Source of the DNA: Bacillota bacterium
Lineage (GTDB): Bacteria; Bacillota; UBA4882; UBA10575
Assembly: GCA_003511465.1 (NCBI GenBank)
Contig: DOID01000165.1
Coordinates: 6,451 to 13,489 of the forward strand
Direction: 5' to 3'
Length of the DNA: 7,039 bases
Shown: positions 1 to 6,890 of the stretch, piece by piece
How the letters are laid out: each line of letters opens with the position of its first letter
How positions within the stretch are numbered: the first letter of the stretch is position 1
Notes under the pieces: generated by a model
What the model was told of the DNA's origin: nothing
Databases searched by the model: none
Seen by the model: the letters and a program-made list of their open reading frames with translations, nothing else
Program-made: the position numbers and the translations under genes

Positions 1-24
1 AGCTTACAGCAGAGCTTACAGCGA
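1..24 (+). repeat. 12-bp tandem repeat encoding the TAEL spacer of HsdS
   Basis: Bases 1-12 and 13-24 are two consecutive 12-bp units sharing their first 10 bases (AGCTTACAGC); the last two differ (AG versus GA). They are read as E/L-T-A-E-L-T-A-R, that is TAEL followed by a decayed copy. In the type IC enzymes EcoR124I and EcoR124II, two versus three copies of a TAEL unit at this same place change the non-specific spacer of the recognition site from 6 to 7 bases. The array starts at or before the window edge, so the total copy number is unknown. Confidence 0.75.
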
Positions 25-626
25 GAAAAAAACAGTATAACTATTATAGGGATTTACTGCTGACGTTTAGTAATGATGTTGAGTGGAAGACGTTGGGAGA
101 GGTTGCTGTGAATCTTGATTCAAGGCGTAGACCTGTCACTAAAGGGAATCGTAAGGCTGGCGAATACCCGTATTATGGAGCTTCTGGCATTGTTGACTTT
201 GTAAGCGATTATATTTTCGATGGCGATTATTTGTTGGTTTCCGAAGATGGTGCAAATCTTGTGGCGAGAGCAATGCCTATTGCCTTTTCGGCATCTGGAA
301 AGATGTGGGTAAATAACCATGCGCATGTTTTAGAGTTTAAAACATATGCAGAAAGGAAATATATTGAATACTACCTTAACATGATTGACTTGAGTCGTTT
401 TATATCTACTGCGGCACAACCAAAATTGACACAAGACAATCTTAACAAGATACCAGTTCCTGTCCTGCCCCTCACCGATCAAGAATGCATCGTCGCTATC
501 CTCGACCGCTTTGATGCTTTGTGCAATGACATAACCAGCGGTCTGCCCGCTGAAATTGAAGCACGACGCAAGCAGTATGAGTATTATAGGGACAAACTGT
601 TAACCTTTAAGGAGGTGACAGCATGA
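3..626 (+). CDS. hsdS: Type I restriction-modification specificity subunit HsdS (3' part, 5' truncated by window edge)
   Basis: The reading frame is open from base 3 to the TGA at 624-626, giving about 207 C-terminal residues; the N-terminal domain lies outside the window. HsdS is the DNA-reading subunit that joins HsdM to form the methylase and HsdR to form the restriction complex. In order I see the end of the central conserved region (LTAELTARKKQYNYYRD, bases 3-53), the second target recognition domain (about 78-480, with PYYGASGIVD, SEDGAN and the typical end QPKLTQDNLNKIPVP), then a helical C-terminal repeat (ARRKQYEYYRDKLLTF, 561-608). The two helical repeats match at 13 of 16 residues, the internal symmetry expected of HsdS. 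A TTG at 93 could be taken as a start, but it lies inside the domain and the frame continues upstream, so I treat the gene as partial and not as a half-size HsdS. The recognised sequence cannot be read from the protein. The gene overlaps hsdR by four bases. Confidence 0.93.
   Translation, partial: LTAELTARKKQYNYYRDLLLTFSNDVEWKTLGEVAVNLDSRRRPVTKGNRKAGEYPYYGASGIVDFVSDYIFDGDYLLVSEDGANLVARAMPIAFSASGKMWVNNHAHVLEFKTYAERKYIEYYLNMIDLSRFISTAAQPKLTQDNLNKIPVPVLPLTDQECIVAILDRFDALCNDITSGLPAEIEARRKQYEYYRDKLLTFKEVTA
21..68 (+). repeat. HsdS internal repeat, copy 1 (central conserved region)
   Basis: This 48-bp stretch encodes ARKKQYNYYRDLLLTF and is repeated in the same orientation at 561-608. The two copies match at 34 of 48 bases and 13 of 16 residues, with an 11-base exact run (TATTATAGGGA) at 42-52 and 582-592. 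It forms one of the two long helices that hold the recognition domains apart and contact HsdM. Confidence 0.85.
561..608 (+). repeat. HsdS internal repeat, copy 2 (C-terminal conserved region)
   Basis: This is the second copy of the 48-bp repeat at 21-68, encoding ARRKQYEYYRDKLLTF. It closes the pseudo-twofold HsdS fold after the second recognition domain. The residues before it, LPAEIEAR, look like a diverged single version of the LTAELTAR spacer, so the tandem TAEL expansion is confined to the central region. Confidence 0.85.
609..617 (+). promoter_or_regulatory. Strong ribosome binding site of hsdR, inside the hsdS coding sequence
   Basis: AAGGAGGTG is a near-perfect Shine-Dalgarno sequence, ending five bases before the hsdR ATG at 623. 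It is also the three codons Lys-Glu-Val near the end of hsdS, so the last residues of HsdS are partly dictated by the start signal of hsdR. Confidence 0.85.
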
Positions 627-3600
627 GTACATACAATATCGTCGCCAGCACTGACGAAGCAACGGTTGTTGCTGAATATGCTGCTGAATATAATGCCCGC
701 TCCGAAAGATACCAGAGTGAAGCGGAGCTTGAGCATGAATTTATTCGTCTGCTGGCCTCACAGGGGTATGAATTTCTGACAATCAACAATGAGGCTGCAT
801 TAGTAGCAAACCTGCGCAAGCAGCTTGAATTGCTCAATGGCTTCACCTTTACGGATAGCGAGTGGGACAGATTATTTGCCGAGAGTATTGCTAATAACAA
901 CGAGGATATTGTAGAGAAGACCCGAAAAATTCAGGATGACCATATACAGATATTGAAACGGGATGATGGAACAACCAAGAATATCTACCTGCTTGATAAA
1001 AAGAATATTCATAATAATTGTCTACAGGTGATCAACCAGTATGAGGAATCAGGCGGTACACATGAAACGCGGTATGATGTGACGATTCTCGTAAATGGGC
1101 TTCCCCTTGTTCATGTGGAGCTGAAGCGGCGTGGCGTTGCTATCCGTGAAGCTTTTAATCAGATTAACCGTTACCAACGAGATAGTTTTTGGGCTTCGTC
1201 AGGACTATTTGAGTATGTGCAGATTTTTGTGATTTCCAACGGTACACATACAAAGTATTATAGTAACACCACGCGGAACGCTCATATTAAGGAGCAAAGC
1301 GAAAGCCACCGCCGGAAAAGCAAAAAAACAAGCAACAGCTTTGAGTTTACAAGCTTTTGGGCGGATTCAAACAACAAAGTCATTGCCGACCTCGTCGACT
1401 TCACGAAGACATTTTTTGCCAAGCATACTATTTTGAACGTACTGACAAAGTATTGTGTATTTACATCTGAGGAGTTGCTGCTTGTCATGCGTCCCTATCA
1501 AATAGTAGCCACGGAACGCATATTGTTGCGTATTGTAGTTTCAACCAACTATAAAACAACCGGGACAATTGCTGCGGGTGGATATATCTGGCACACAACA
1601 GGCTCGGGAAAAACATTGACCAGTTTCAAGACAGCACAATTGGCTTCCACTCTGTCTTATATCGACAAGGTACTTTTTGTTGTTGACCGTAAAGATCTAG
1701 ACTACCAGACCATGAAGGAATACGACCGCTTTGAAAAGGGCGCGGCGAACGGTAATACCTCCACAAGGGTGCTTCAGCGCCAACTGGAAAACAAAGATGA
1801 AAAAGGTAATCCCCATGAATACAAGATTATTGTAACGACCATTCAGAAGCTGGATGTGTTTATCCGAAAAAACAAACAACATGATATTTATAGAAAACAC
1901 GTTGTATTAATCTTTGATGAGTGTCATCGTTCCCAATTTGGGGATATGCATCAGGCGATTACAAAGAACTTCAAAAACTATCATCTTTTTGGCTTTACCG
2001 GGACGCCGATATTTGCTGCGAATGCCGGTTCGGGCGGTAATCCAATGCTACGGACAACGGAACAGGCTTTTGGTGGGAAACTACATACCTACACCATTGT
2101 AGATGCTGTCAATGACGGAAATGTGTTGCCCTTCAGGATAGATTTTATCAATACGATTAAGATGCCAGACTACATTAGTGATAAAAAAGTATATAGCATA
2201 GACCGCGAAAAGGCCTTGGCAGACCCAAAGCGCATTAGTGAAATAGTTGCCTATGTTCTCGAGCACTTTGACCAAAAAACAAAACGTAGTAGTTTTTATA
2301 CTTTCTCTGCGAAGTGGGAAGAAACCGACAAACAAGACGCAAAGAAAATGATTGAAAAACGGGAAACAAGACGCGTTGCTGGTTTTAACTCCATATTTGC
2401 CGCTGCTTCTATTCCAATGGCCATCAAATATTATACCGAGTTCAGAAAACAGATTACAGAAAAAAAGCCCAACCTGACCATAGCAACCATCTTTAGCTTT
2501 AGTACAAATGAGGAAGAACCGGATGGACTGCTGCCGGATGAAGATTTAAACCTGGAAAACCTTGACCAGAGCTCGCGCGAATTCCTTGAGGCAGCAATCA
2601 GAGACTACAACGCCAATTTCAACACAAATTATGACACCTCTTCTGACAAGTTTCAGAATTATTATAAAGACCTGTCCCTTCGTGTGAAAAACCGCGAGGT
2701 TGACTTGCTGATTGTCGTTAATATGTTCCTGACCGGCTTTGATGCAACTACCCTAAATACACTTTGGGTAGATAAAAACCTGAAGCAACATGGACTGATT
2801 CAGGCGTTTTCACGGACAAACCGAATTTTGAACAGTGTCAAGACTTTTGGTAATATCGTTTGCTTTCGTGATCTAAAAGAAGAAACGGATAAGGCGATTG
2901 CGCTTTTCGGAAACAAGGACGCAGGCGGGATTGTACTACTTAAAACATATGAAGAATACTATAACGGTTATGATGAAAAAGGTGAGTACAAGCCGGGTTA
3001 TGAAGAATTAATCTCGGATTTGACTTCTAAGTACCCTCTGGGACAACCTATGATTGGAGAGGAAGCACAAAAGAACTTTATCCGACTATTTGGAGTAATT
3101 CTACGGCTAAGAAATATCCTGACTTCTTTTGATGACTTTGCCGGTAATGAAATTTTGTCCGCAAGGGATTTTCAAGACTATCAAAGTATTTATATTGACC
3201 TGTACCAGGATTATAAAAAAGGTGCTAAAGGTGATAAAGAAACCATCAATGATGATATCGTTTTTGAGATGGAGCTGATCAGGCAGATCGAGGTAAACAT
3301 TGACTATATCCTCATGCTTGTAGCGAAATATCAAGAATCCAACTGCAAAGACAAGACAATCCTCACTACTATTGATAAAGCCATCAATTCAAGTATCGAG
3401 CTTCGTAGCAAAAAAGAGCTGATCGAACAATTCATCGAGCAAGTCAATACATCGACAAAGCTTGACGAAGATTGGCGTAAATTCTTAAATGAACGCAGAG
3501 AAGTGGATATAACAGCCATCATCGAAGAAGAAAAATTAAAGCCAGAAGAGACGCGGCGCTTTATGGACAATGCCTTTCGAGATGGCTTACTGAAAACAAC

Positions 3601-3724
3601 AGGTACAGCCATTGATAAAATCATGCCGCCTGTTTCACGCTTTGGCGGTGGTCGAGCAGTCAAAAAGCAGGGCATTATTGAAAAGCTACTCAACTTCTTT
3701 GAAAAGTATTTTGGGTTGGTATGA
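623..3724 (+). CDS. hsdR: Type I restriction enzyme HsdR, nuclease and translocase subunit (EcoR124I-like, type IC)
   Basis: HsdR is the motor and nuclease of the type I complex: it pulls DNA past the bound enzyme using ATP and cuts far from the unmethylated site. At 1033 aa it is the size of EcoR124I HsdR (1038 aa). The PD-(D/E)XK nuclease has D152, E166 and K168 (YDVTILV then VELKRRG), matching the EcoR124I residues 151, 165 and 167 shifted by one. The superfamily 2 motor follows: Walker A HTTGSGKT (324-331), motif Ia around 350-363, DECHRS (432-437), GFTGTP (457-462), motif IV near GFNSIFAAASIPMA (587-600), MFLTGFDATT (701-710) and motif VI QAFSRTNR (727-734). A helical C-terminal domain runs from about 860 and ends with the family-typical PPVSRFGGG and a hydrophobic tail. 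All key residues are present, so it should be active. The ATG overlaps the hsdS stop as ATGA, which suggests translational coupling. Three genes, with hsdM upstream, are the expected full set. Confidence 0.97.
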   Translation: MSTYNIVASTDEATVVAEYAAEYNARSERYQSEAELEHEFIRLLASQGYEFLTINNEAALVANLRKQLELLNGFTFTDSEWDRLFAESIANNNEDIVEKTRKIQDDHIQILKRDDGTTKNIYLLDKKNIHNNCLQVINQYEESGGTHETRYDVTILVNGLPLVHVELKRRGVAIREAFNQINRYQRDSFWASSGLFEYVQIFVISNGTHTKYYSNTTRNAHIKEQSESHRRKSKKTSNSFEFTSFWADSNNKVIADLVDFTKTFFAKHTILNVLTKYCVFTSEELLLVMRPYQIVATERILLRIVVSTNYKTTGTIAAGGYIWHTTGSGKTLTSFKTAQLASTLSYIDKVLFVVDRKDLDYQTMKEYDRFEKGAANGNTSTRVLQRQLENKDEKGNPHEYKIIVTTIQKLDVFIRKNKQHDIYRKHVVLIFDECHRSQFGDMHQAITKNFKNYHLFGFTGTPIFAANAGSGGNPMLRTTEQAFGGKLHTYTIVDAVNDGNVLPFRIDFINTIKMPDYISDKKVYSIDREKALADPKRISEIVAYVLEHFDQKTKRSSFYTFSAKWEETDKQDAKKMIEKRETRRVAGFNSIFAAASIPMAIKYYTEFRKQITEKKPNLTIATIFSFSTNEEEPDGLLPDEDLNLENLDQSSREFLEAAIRDYNANFNTNYDTSSDKFQNYYKDLSLRVKNREVDLLIVVNMFLTGFDATTLNTLWVDKNLKQHGLIQAFSRTNRILNSVKTFGNIVCFRDLKEETDKAIALFGNKDAGGIVLLKTYEEYYNGYDEKGEYKPGYEELISDLTSKYPLGQPMIGEEAQKNFIRLFGVILRLRNILTSFDDFAGNEILSARDFQDYQSIYIDLYQDYKKGAKGDKETINDDIVFEMELIRQIEVNIDYILMLVAKYQESNCKDKTILTTIDKAINSSIELRSKKELIEQFIEQVNTSTKLDEDWRKFLNERREVDITAIIEEEKLKPEETRRFMDNAFRDGLLKTTGTAIDKIMPPVSRFGGGRAVKKQGIIEKLLNFFEKYFGLV

Positions 3725-3808
3725 GTCTTCATGATTAATTGATACATATTATGGGAATTGATTTTCTAGACTATTTCGTATTAATAAATCGTTACTTAAA
3801 ATCGACTC

Positions 3809-3836
3809 TTAACAGTCCTAAAAAGATAGTTATCCT
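3809..3836 (+). promoter_or_regulatory. Candidate promoter of the OLD-family gene
   Basis: TTAACA (3809-3814) and TATCCT (3831-3836), 16 bases apart, match the -35 and -10 consensus at five and four of six positions. Transcription would start near 3843, leaving a leader of about 38 bases. The rest of the 156-base gap 3725-3880 is AT-rich and holds no convincing terminator for hsdR, so read-through from the hsd operon is also possible. In AT-rich DNA such matches arise by chance, so confidence is low. Confidence 0.35.
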
Positions 3837-3866
3837 AACAAGAATTGACTTTTGTAATTTTCACAT

Positions 3867-3874
3867 AAGGGGAG
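3867..3874 (+). promoter_or_regulatory. Ribosome binding site of the OLD-family gene
   Basis: AAGGGGAG lies six bases before the ATG at 3881 and fixes this start. It also argues against a longer overlapping frame that begins at 3739, which has no such site. Confidence 0.75.
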
Positions 3875-3880
3875 AAGAAA

Positions 3881-5581
3881 ATGAAGCTTGTAGATTTTTC
3901 AGTGACAAATTACCGAAGTATAACAAATGCACACAAAATTAATCTACAGAAATTGACCGTCTTAGTCGGCAAGAATAATGAGGGTAAGTCTAATTTACTT
4001 ACGGCATTAAATGTTGCTATGACAACACTATTGCTTCATTGTAGGTCACGAGAACCATCATTACCATTTTATCGAGCACGCCAATTGTATAACTGGGATA
4101 GAGACTTTCCAATTCAATATCAATCTCGAAAAAATGGTTTGGAATCTATTTTCAAATTAAATTTTCGTCTTGAAAATGAAGAACTTGCAGAGTTTCATAA
4201 TGAAACTGGTATTAGAGGGAATGAGGATATACCTATTTCAATCAAATTTAACAAAGGTAATAATCCTTCAGTAGAGGTGCCTAAAAGAGGGACATCATCC
4301 TACAACAAGAAGTCAAAGAAAGTAGCCGAATTTATTTCAAATAGAATTTCATTCAATTATATTCAAGCAGTACGTACTGAAGACATGGCATTAGATGCTT
4401 TAAGAAATGTTATTCTCGATGAATTAACTGTACTTAATGATAATGAAGATTATATTCGGTCTCTAAAAAGAATAACAGATTTGCAACAACAAGTATTGGA
4501 TAGGATTGCTGCACAACTAATTGAGCCTTTACGCGTGTTTTTACCTCAGTTAATTGATGTTAAAATACAGAGAAAAACAGACGATTTTATTAATCGTATG
4601 ATGAGAAATGATGTAGTAGATGTAATTATTGATGATGGTACACCAACCAGCATTAGTTTTAAAGGAGACGGGATAAAAAGCCTTGCTACCTTAGCAATTT
4701 TGAAGGATAAACGTTCTACCAAGGCGGCATCAATAATAGCTATAGAAGAACCAGAATCACACCTGCATTCTGGGGCAATACATAGCTTGGTAAATGTTAT
4801 CAATCGTATTTCGGAAAATAACCAAGTAATTATTACAACGCATAATCCATTATTTGTTCAACAAAACTCTTTAAAATCGAATATACTGGTAAACAACGGT
4901 ACTGCGCGTCCAGCAAAATCTATATCAGAAGTTCGAAATATATTAGGAGTTTTACCATCCGACAATTTACGTAATGCTAACTGCATTTTTGTTGTTGAAG
5001 GAGACGGCGATAAAATCGCCTTAGGTAAGATTTTATGTTCCATGAATGAAAAGATCTCCATGGCACTAAAGACGAATATGTTGGTAATAAAGCCGTTAGG
5101 CGGTGCTGGTAATTTATCTCATGATTTAGCTGATCTAAAAAACTGTATGTGTAATTATTTTGTGCTAATGGATAATGATGAAGCAGGAATTCAAGCTATA
5201 GAAAAAGCTGTAGCAAATGGTCTCCTAAATGAATCGCAATTTAAGCACACAATATGTAATGGTTCACCAGTAGCTGAATTTGAAGACTGTCTAAACAAAG
5301 ATATCTATGCAAAATCAATATTAGATGGTTTTTCAGTAGATATTAATGTGAGTGCTTTTTCAGGAAATAGAAAATGGTCAGATAGAATGAAGGATACCTT
5401 CTTATCCCAAGGTGCTCGATGGACTGATGCTATCGAAAAAAAAGTCAAATTTGTTGTTGCAGAAGCTATTCCAGATAAAATGGATAATATTTATGATGTT
5501 CTTATTGAACAAAAATCAGGTTTTCTTAATGGCGTTGTAACCTCATTAGAGAGGATGCTTGACAAAAGCAATATAAACTAA
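3881..5581 (+). CDS. OLD-family ATP-dependent endonuclease (ABC ATPase plus TOPRIM), stand-alone
   Basis: The 566-residue protein has the two-part design of OLD nucleases, such as phage P2 Old and Gabija GajA, and is of similar length. The N-terminal ABC/SMC-like ATPase has Walker A GKNNEGKSN (30-38, K36), a signature-like KGDGIKSL (261-268), Walker B SIIAIEEPESHLHSG (284-298) and the H-loop THNP (H321). A middle stretch (about 170-245) is helical and probably mediates dimerisation. The C-terminal TOPRIM nuclease shows VVEGDGDK (E373), a glycine turn PLGGAGN (405-411), LMDNDEAG (D431, D433) and EFEDCL (466-471), the acidic residues that bind metal. All core residues seem intact. No UvrD-like helicase gene follows: 248 non-coding bases lead to lacI, so it is not a Gabija pair, and no reverse transcriptase gene is adjacent in the window. 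It fits the stand-alone (class 1) group, presumed anti-phage. It is more AT-rich than its neighbours (19 of 60 G+C at 3901-3960; 34 of 60 at 1081-1140 in hsdR), suggesting separate acquisition. The target is unknown. Confidence 0.9.
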   Translation: MKLVDFSVTNYRSITNAHKINLQKLTVLVGKNNEGKSNLLTALNVAMTTLLLHCRSREPSLPFYRARQLYNWDRDFPIQYQSRKNGLESIFKLNFRLENEELAEFHNETGIRGNEDIPISIKFNKGNNPSVEVPKRGTSSYNKKSKKVAEFISNRISFNYIQAVRTEDMALDALRNVILDELTVLNDNEDYIRSLKRITDLQQQVLDRIAAQLIEPLRVFLPQLIDVKIQRKTDDFINRMMRNDVVDVIIDDGTPTSISFKGDGIKSLATLAILKDKRSTKAASIIAIEEPESHLHSGAIHSLVNVINRISENNQVIITTHNPLFVQQNSLKSNILVNNGTARPAKSISEVRNILGVLPSDNLRNANCIFVVEGDGDKIALGKILCSMNEKISMALKTNMLVIKPLGGAGNLSHDLADLKNCMCNYFVLMDNDEAGIQAIEKAVANGLLNESQFKHTICNGSPVAEFEDCLNKDIYAKSILDGFSVDINVSAFSGNRKWSDRMKDTFLSQGARWTDAIEKKVKFVVAEAIPDKMDNIYDVLIEQKSGFLNGVVTSLERMLDKSNIN

Positions 5582-5677
5582 AAAATTGTTGATCTTCAAA
5601 TCAGCGCCTTTTGAAAATAAATTACAAAAGACCAGCTACTACGAACTTTTATGCTTGATACTAGCAAGTCTCTTTTG

Positions 5678-5744
5678 CCTCCGCTTGAAGCTATTCACTT
5701 AATTTATTTTTCCTAAGTGAACGCTTCTTACGGGGGACTTTTTT
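5678..5744 (+). terminator. Long composite hairpin terminator between the defence genes and the sugar-use genes
   Basis: Three stacked helices pair across a 12-base loop. CCTCCG (5678-5683) pairs with CGGGGG (5731-5736, one G-U pair). GAAGC (5687-5691) pairs with GCTTC (5723-5727). TTCACTTA (5694-5701) pairs with TAAGTGAA (5714-5721). Small internal loops (CTT/TTA and TA/C) separate them, and six T's (5739-5744) follow two bases after the stem. This is the form of a rho-independent terminator. It lies about 100 bases after the OLD stop codon and just before the lacI promoter, so it should insulate the two modules. Confidence 0.75.
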
Positions 5745-5763
5745 ACAAAATAAAAAGAAAAGG

Positions 5764-5792
5764 TTGATCATAATGCCAAAAAATGCTATCCT
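5764..5792 (+). promoter_or_regulatory. Extended -10 promoter of the lacI-type gene
   Basis: TTGATC (5764-5769) and TATCCT (5787-5792) are separated by 17 bases, and TGC stands directly before the -10, giving the extended TGn element. Transcription would begin near 5799-5800. It is the only promoter-like pair I found between the terminator and the TTG start at 5830, so it probably serves both lacI and the downstream glycosidase gene. Confidence 0.6.
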
Positions 5793-5800
5793 ATTAGGGA

Positions 5801-5810
5801 CAAACGTTTG
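5801..5810 (+). promoter_or_regulatory. LacI/MalR-type operator, probably autoregulatory
   Basis: CAAACGTTTG is a perfect 10-bp palindrome with the central CpG typical of LacI-family operators, and it fits the GCAAACGTTTGC type seen for MalR-like repressors. It starts about one base after the predicted transcription start and ends 20 bases before the lacI start codon. A repressor bound here would block initiation, so negative autoregulation is likely. Confidence 0.65.
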
Positions 5811-5814
5811 CATA

Positions 5815-5822
5815 AAGTGGTG
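5815..5822 (+). promoter_or_regulatory. Ribosome binding site that supports the TTG start of the lacI-type gene
   Basis: AAGTGGTG resembles AAGGAGGTG and ends seven bases before the TTG at 5830. An in-frame TGA at 5821-5823 rules out any earlier start. The first in-frame ATG is codon 41, which would remove the whole DNA-binding domain, so TTG must be used. Confidence 0.65.
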
Positions 5823-5829
5823 ATCAGAT

Positions 5830-6855
5830 TTGCGGGTAACAATTACGGACATTGCGAAAAAGGCAAAGGTTTCTGCCTCAACGGTTTCACGGGTGATTGC
5901 CGATAATCCTCGGATCAGTACGGCGACGAAAGAGAAAGTACTGAAGATTATGGAGGAGATGAACTATCATCCGAACATGATCGCCCGTTCCTTGGTGAAC
6001 CGGTCGACGAGGATTATTGGCATCGTCATGCCTGGAGTGGCGGAACAATCTTTCAAACATCCATTTTTTCCTGAGCTTTTAGCGGGGATCGCCTCGATGG
6101 CCAATAAAAAAGGGTATAAAATTCTCCTGGCCAACGTGGCCACGGTCGACGAAGAAAAGCAGATGGTGGAAGAGCTTACCTTAAGTGGAATGACCGAAGG
6201 GATCATTCTCTTGACTTCGCGCGACCAGGACTCTTCGTTGGAACAATTAGTAGCAGAGCATTTCCCCTTTGTGGTAATTGGGCGCTCGGAAAACCCTTAT
6301 GTCAATTGGGTTGACAATGATAATTTTAACATCGGCTATCAACTAGCGGAACACTTTATAAAGCAGGGTCACCGCGAAATTGCTTTTCTGGGCTATTCGC
6401 CAGGAGCGCTTGTGACCAGGGACCGCCTGAATGGGTACAAAAAGGCCTTGCAAGACCACCAGTTAGCTTTCGATCCTGAACTGGTGGTAGAGAGTAAGTT
6501 TATCACTGATAACGGCTATGACCTAATGAAAGCATTCCTTGCTGACGGGGGGAGACCCACCGCCGTGCTTGCTTGTGATGACTATTTAGCCTTCGGTGCC
6601 ATTAAAGCAATCCATGAGGCGGGATTGGCCGTTCCCACCGATCTTGCGGTCGCGGGAATCAATAACGTCCCCCTTGCTGATTATCATAACCCCCCACTAA
6701 CCTCTGTGGCAATTAATGCTTTTTCCCTTGGGACCAAAGCCTTTGAAATGCTCCGAACGGTAATGAAAAATGACATTCAAAGTTATAATCGGGCAATTAT
6801 CCCTGCAGACTTGGTCATTCGAGCTTCTAGCCGCCATGAACTCCATGGCGCATAA
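5830..6855 (+). CDS. LacI-family (MalR-like) transcriptional repressor
   Basis: The protein has 341 residues, the normal size for the family. An N-terminal helix-turn-helix (TITDIAKKAKVSASTVSRVI, residues 4-23) is followed by the hinge helix PNMIARSL (48-55), whose leucine L55 is the one expected to wedge into the central CpG of the operator. From about 61 there is a periplasmic-binding-protein-like sensor domain with the usual signposts: GIVMP (64-68), DNDNFNIGYQLAEHF (162-176), GHREIAFLGYS (180-190), RDRLNGY (197-203) and ACDDYLAFGAIKA (248-260). The start is TTG. Its promoter carries a palindrome suited to this family, and a probable neopullulanase gene follows after 35 bases with no promoter between. 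A maltose or maltodextrin response is therefore likely, inferred from context and not from ligand residues. G+C content is higher than in the OLD gene (30 of 60 at 6001-6060). It acts in the cytoplasm as a dimer. Confidence 0.92.
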   Translation: MRVTITDIAKKAKVSASTVSRVIADNPRISTATKEKVLKIMEEMNYHPNMIARSLVNRSTRIIGIVMPGVAEQSFKHPFFPELLAGIASMANKKGYKILLANVATVDEEKQMVEELTLSGMTEGIILLTSRDQDSSLEQLVAEHFPFVVIGRSENPYVNWVDNDNFNIGYQLAEHFIKQGHREIAFLGYSPGALVTRDRLNGYKKALQDHQLAFDPELVVESKFITDNGYDLMKAFLADGGRPTAVLACDDYLAFGAIKAIHEAGLAVPTDLAVAGINNVPLADYHNPPLTSVAINAFSLGTKAFEMLRTVMKNDIQSYNRAIIPADLVIRASSRHELHGA

Positions 6856-6874
6856 AGTAAAGTAAATACGTGCG

Positions 6875-6882
6875 AAGTGAGG
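6875..6882 (+). promoter_or_regulatory. Ribosome binding site of the alpha-glycosidase gene
   Basis: AAGTGAGG lies eight bases before the ATG at 6891. The 35-base gap after the lacI stop contains no promoter-like pair, which supports co-transcription. Confidence 0.6.
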
Positions 6883-6890
6883 TTTGTAGA

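Noticed and set aside
93..626. A complete half-length HsdS starting at the TTG at 93
   Set aside because: The frame stays open to base 3 and encodes the typical central HsdS helix; the TTG is an internal leucine in EWKTLGEVAV and has no convincing ribosome binding site.
3739..3942. A 67-residue open frame between hsdR and the OLD gene
   Set aside because: It has no ribosome binding site, overlaps the well-supported start of the OLD gene and shows no recognisable features.
5436..5443. A run of eight A's in the OLD gene as a phase-variation tract
   Set aside because: Runs of this length are expected in AT-rich genes and the frame is intact; nothing else points to switching.
3881..5581. Gabija GajA
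   Set aside because: The domain plan and length fit, but no UvrD-like gajB follows; the next gene is a LacI-type regulator beyond a terminator.
5595..5615. TTCAAA/TTTGAA inverted repeat just after the OLD gene as a terminator
   Set aside because: It is only a six-pair, mostly AT stem with no T tract after it; the hairpin at 5678-5744 is far stronger.
5773..5823. A 16-codon leader peptide frame before lacI (ATG at 5773)
   Set aside because: Its start lies upstream of the predicted transcription start and has no ribosome binding site; it overlaps the promoter and operator.
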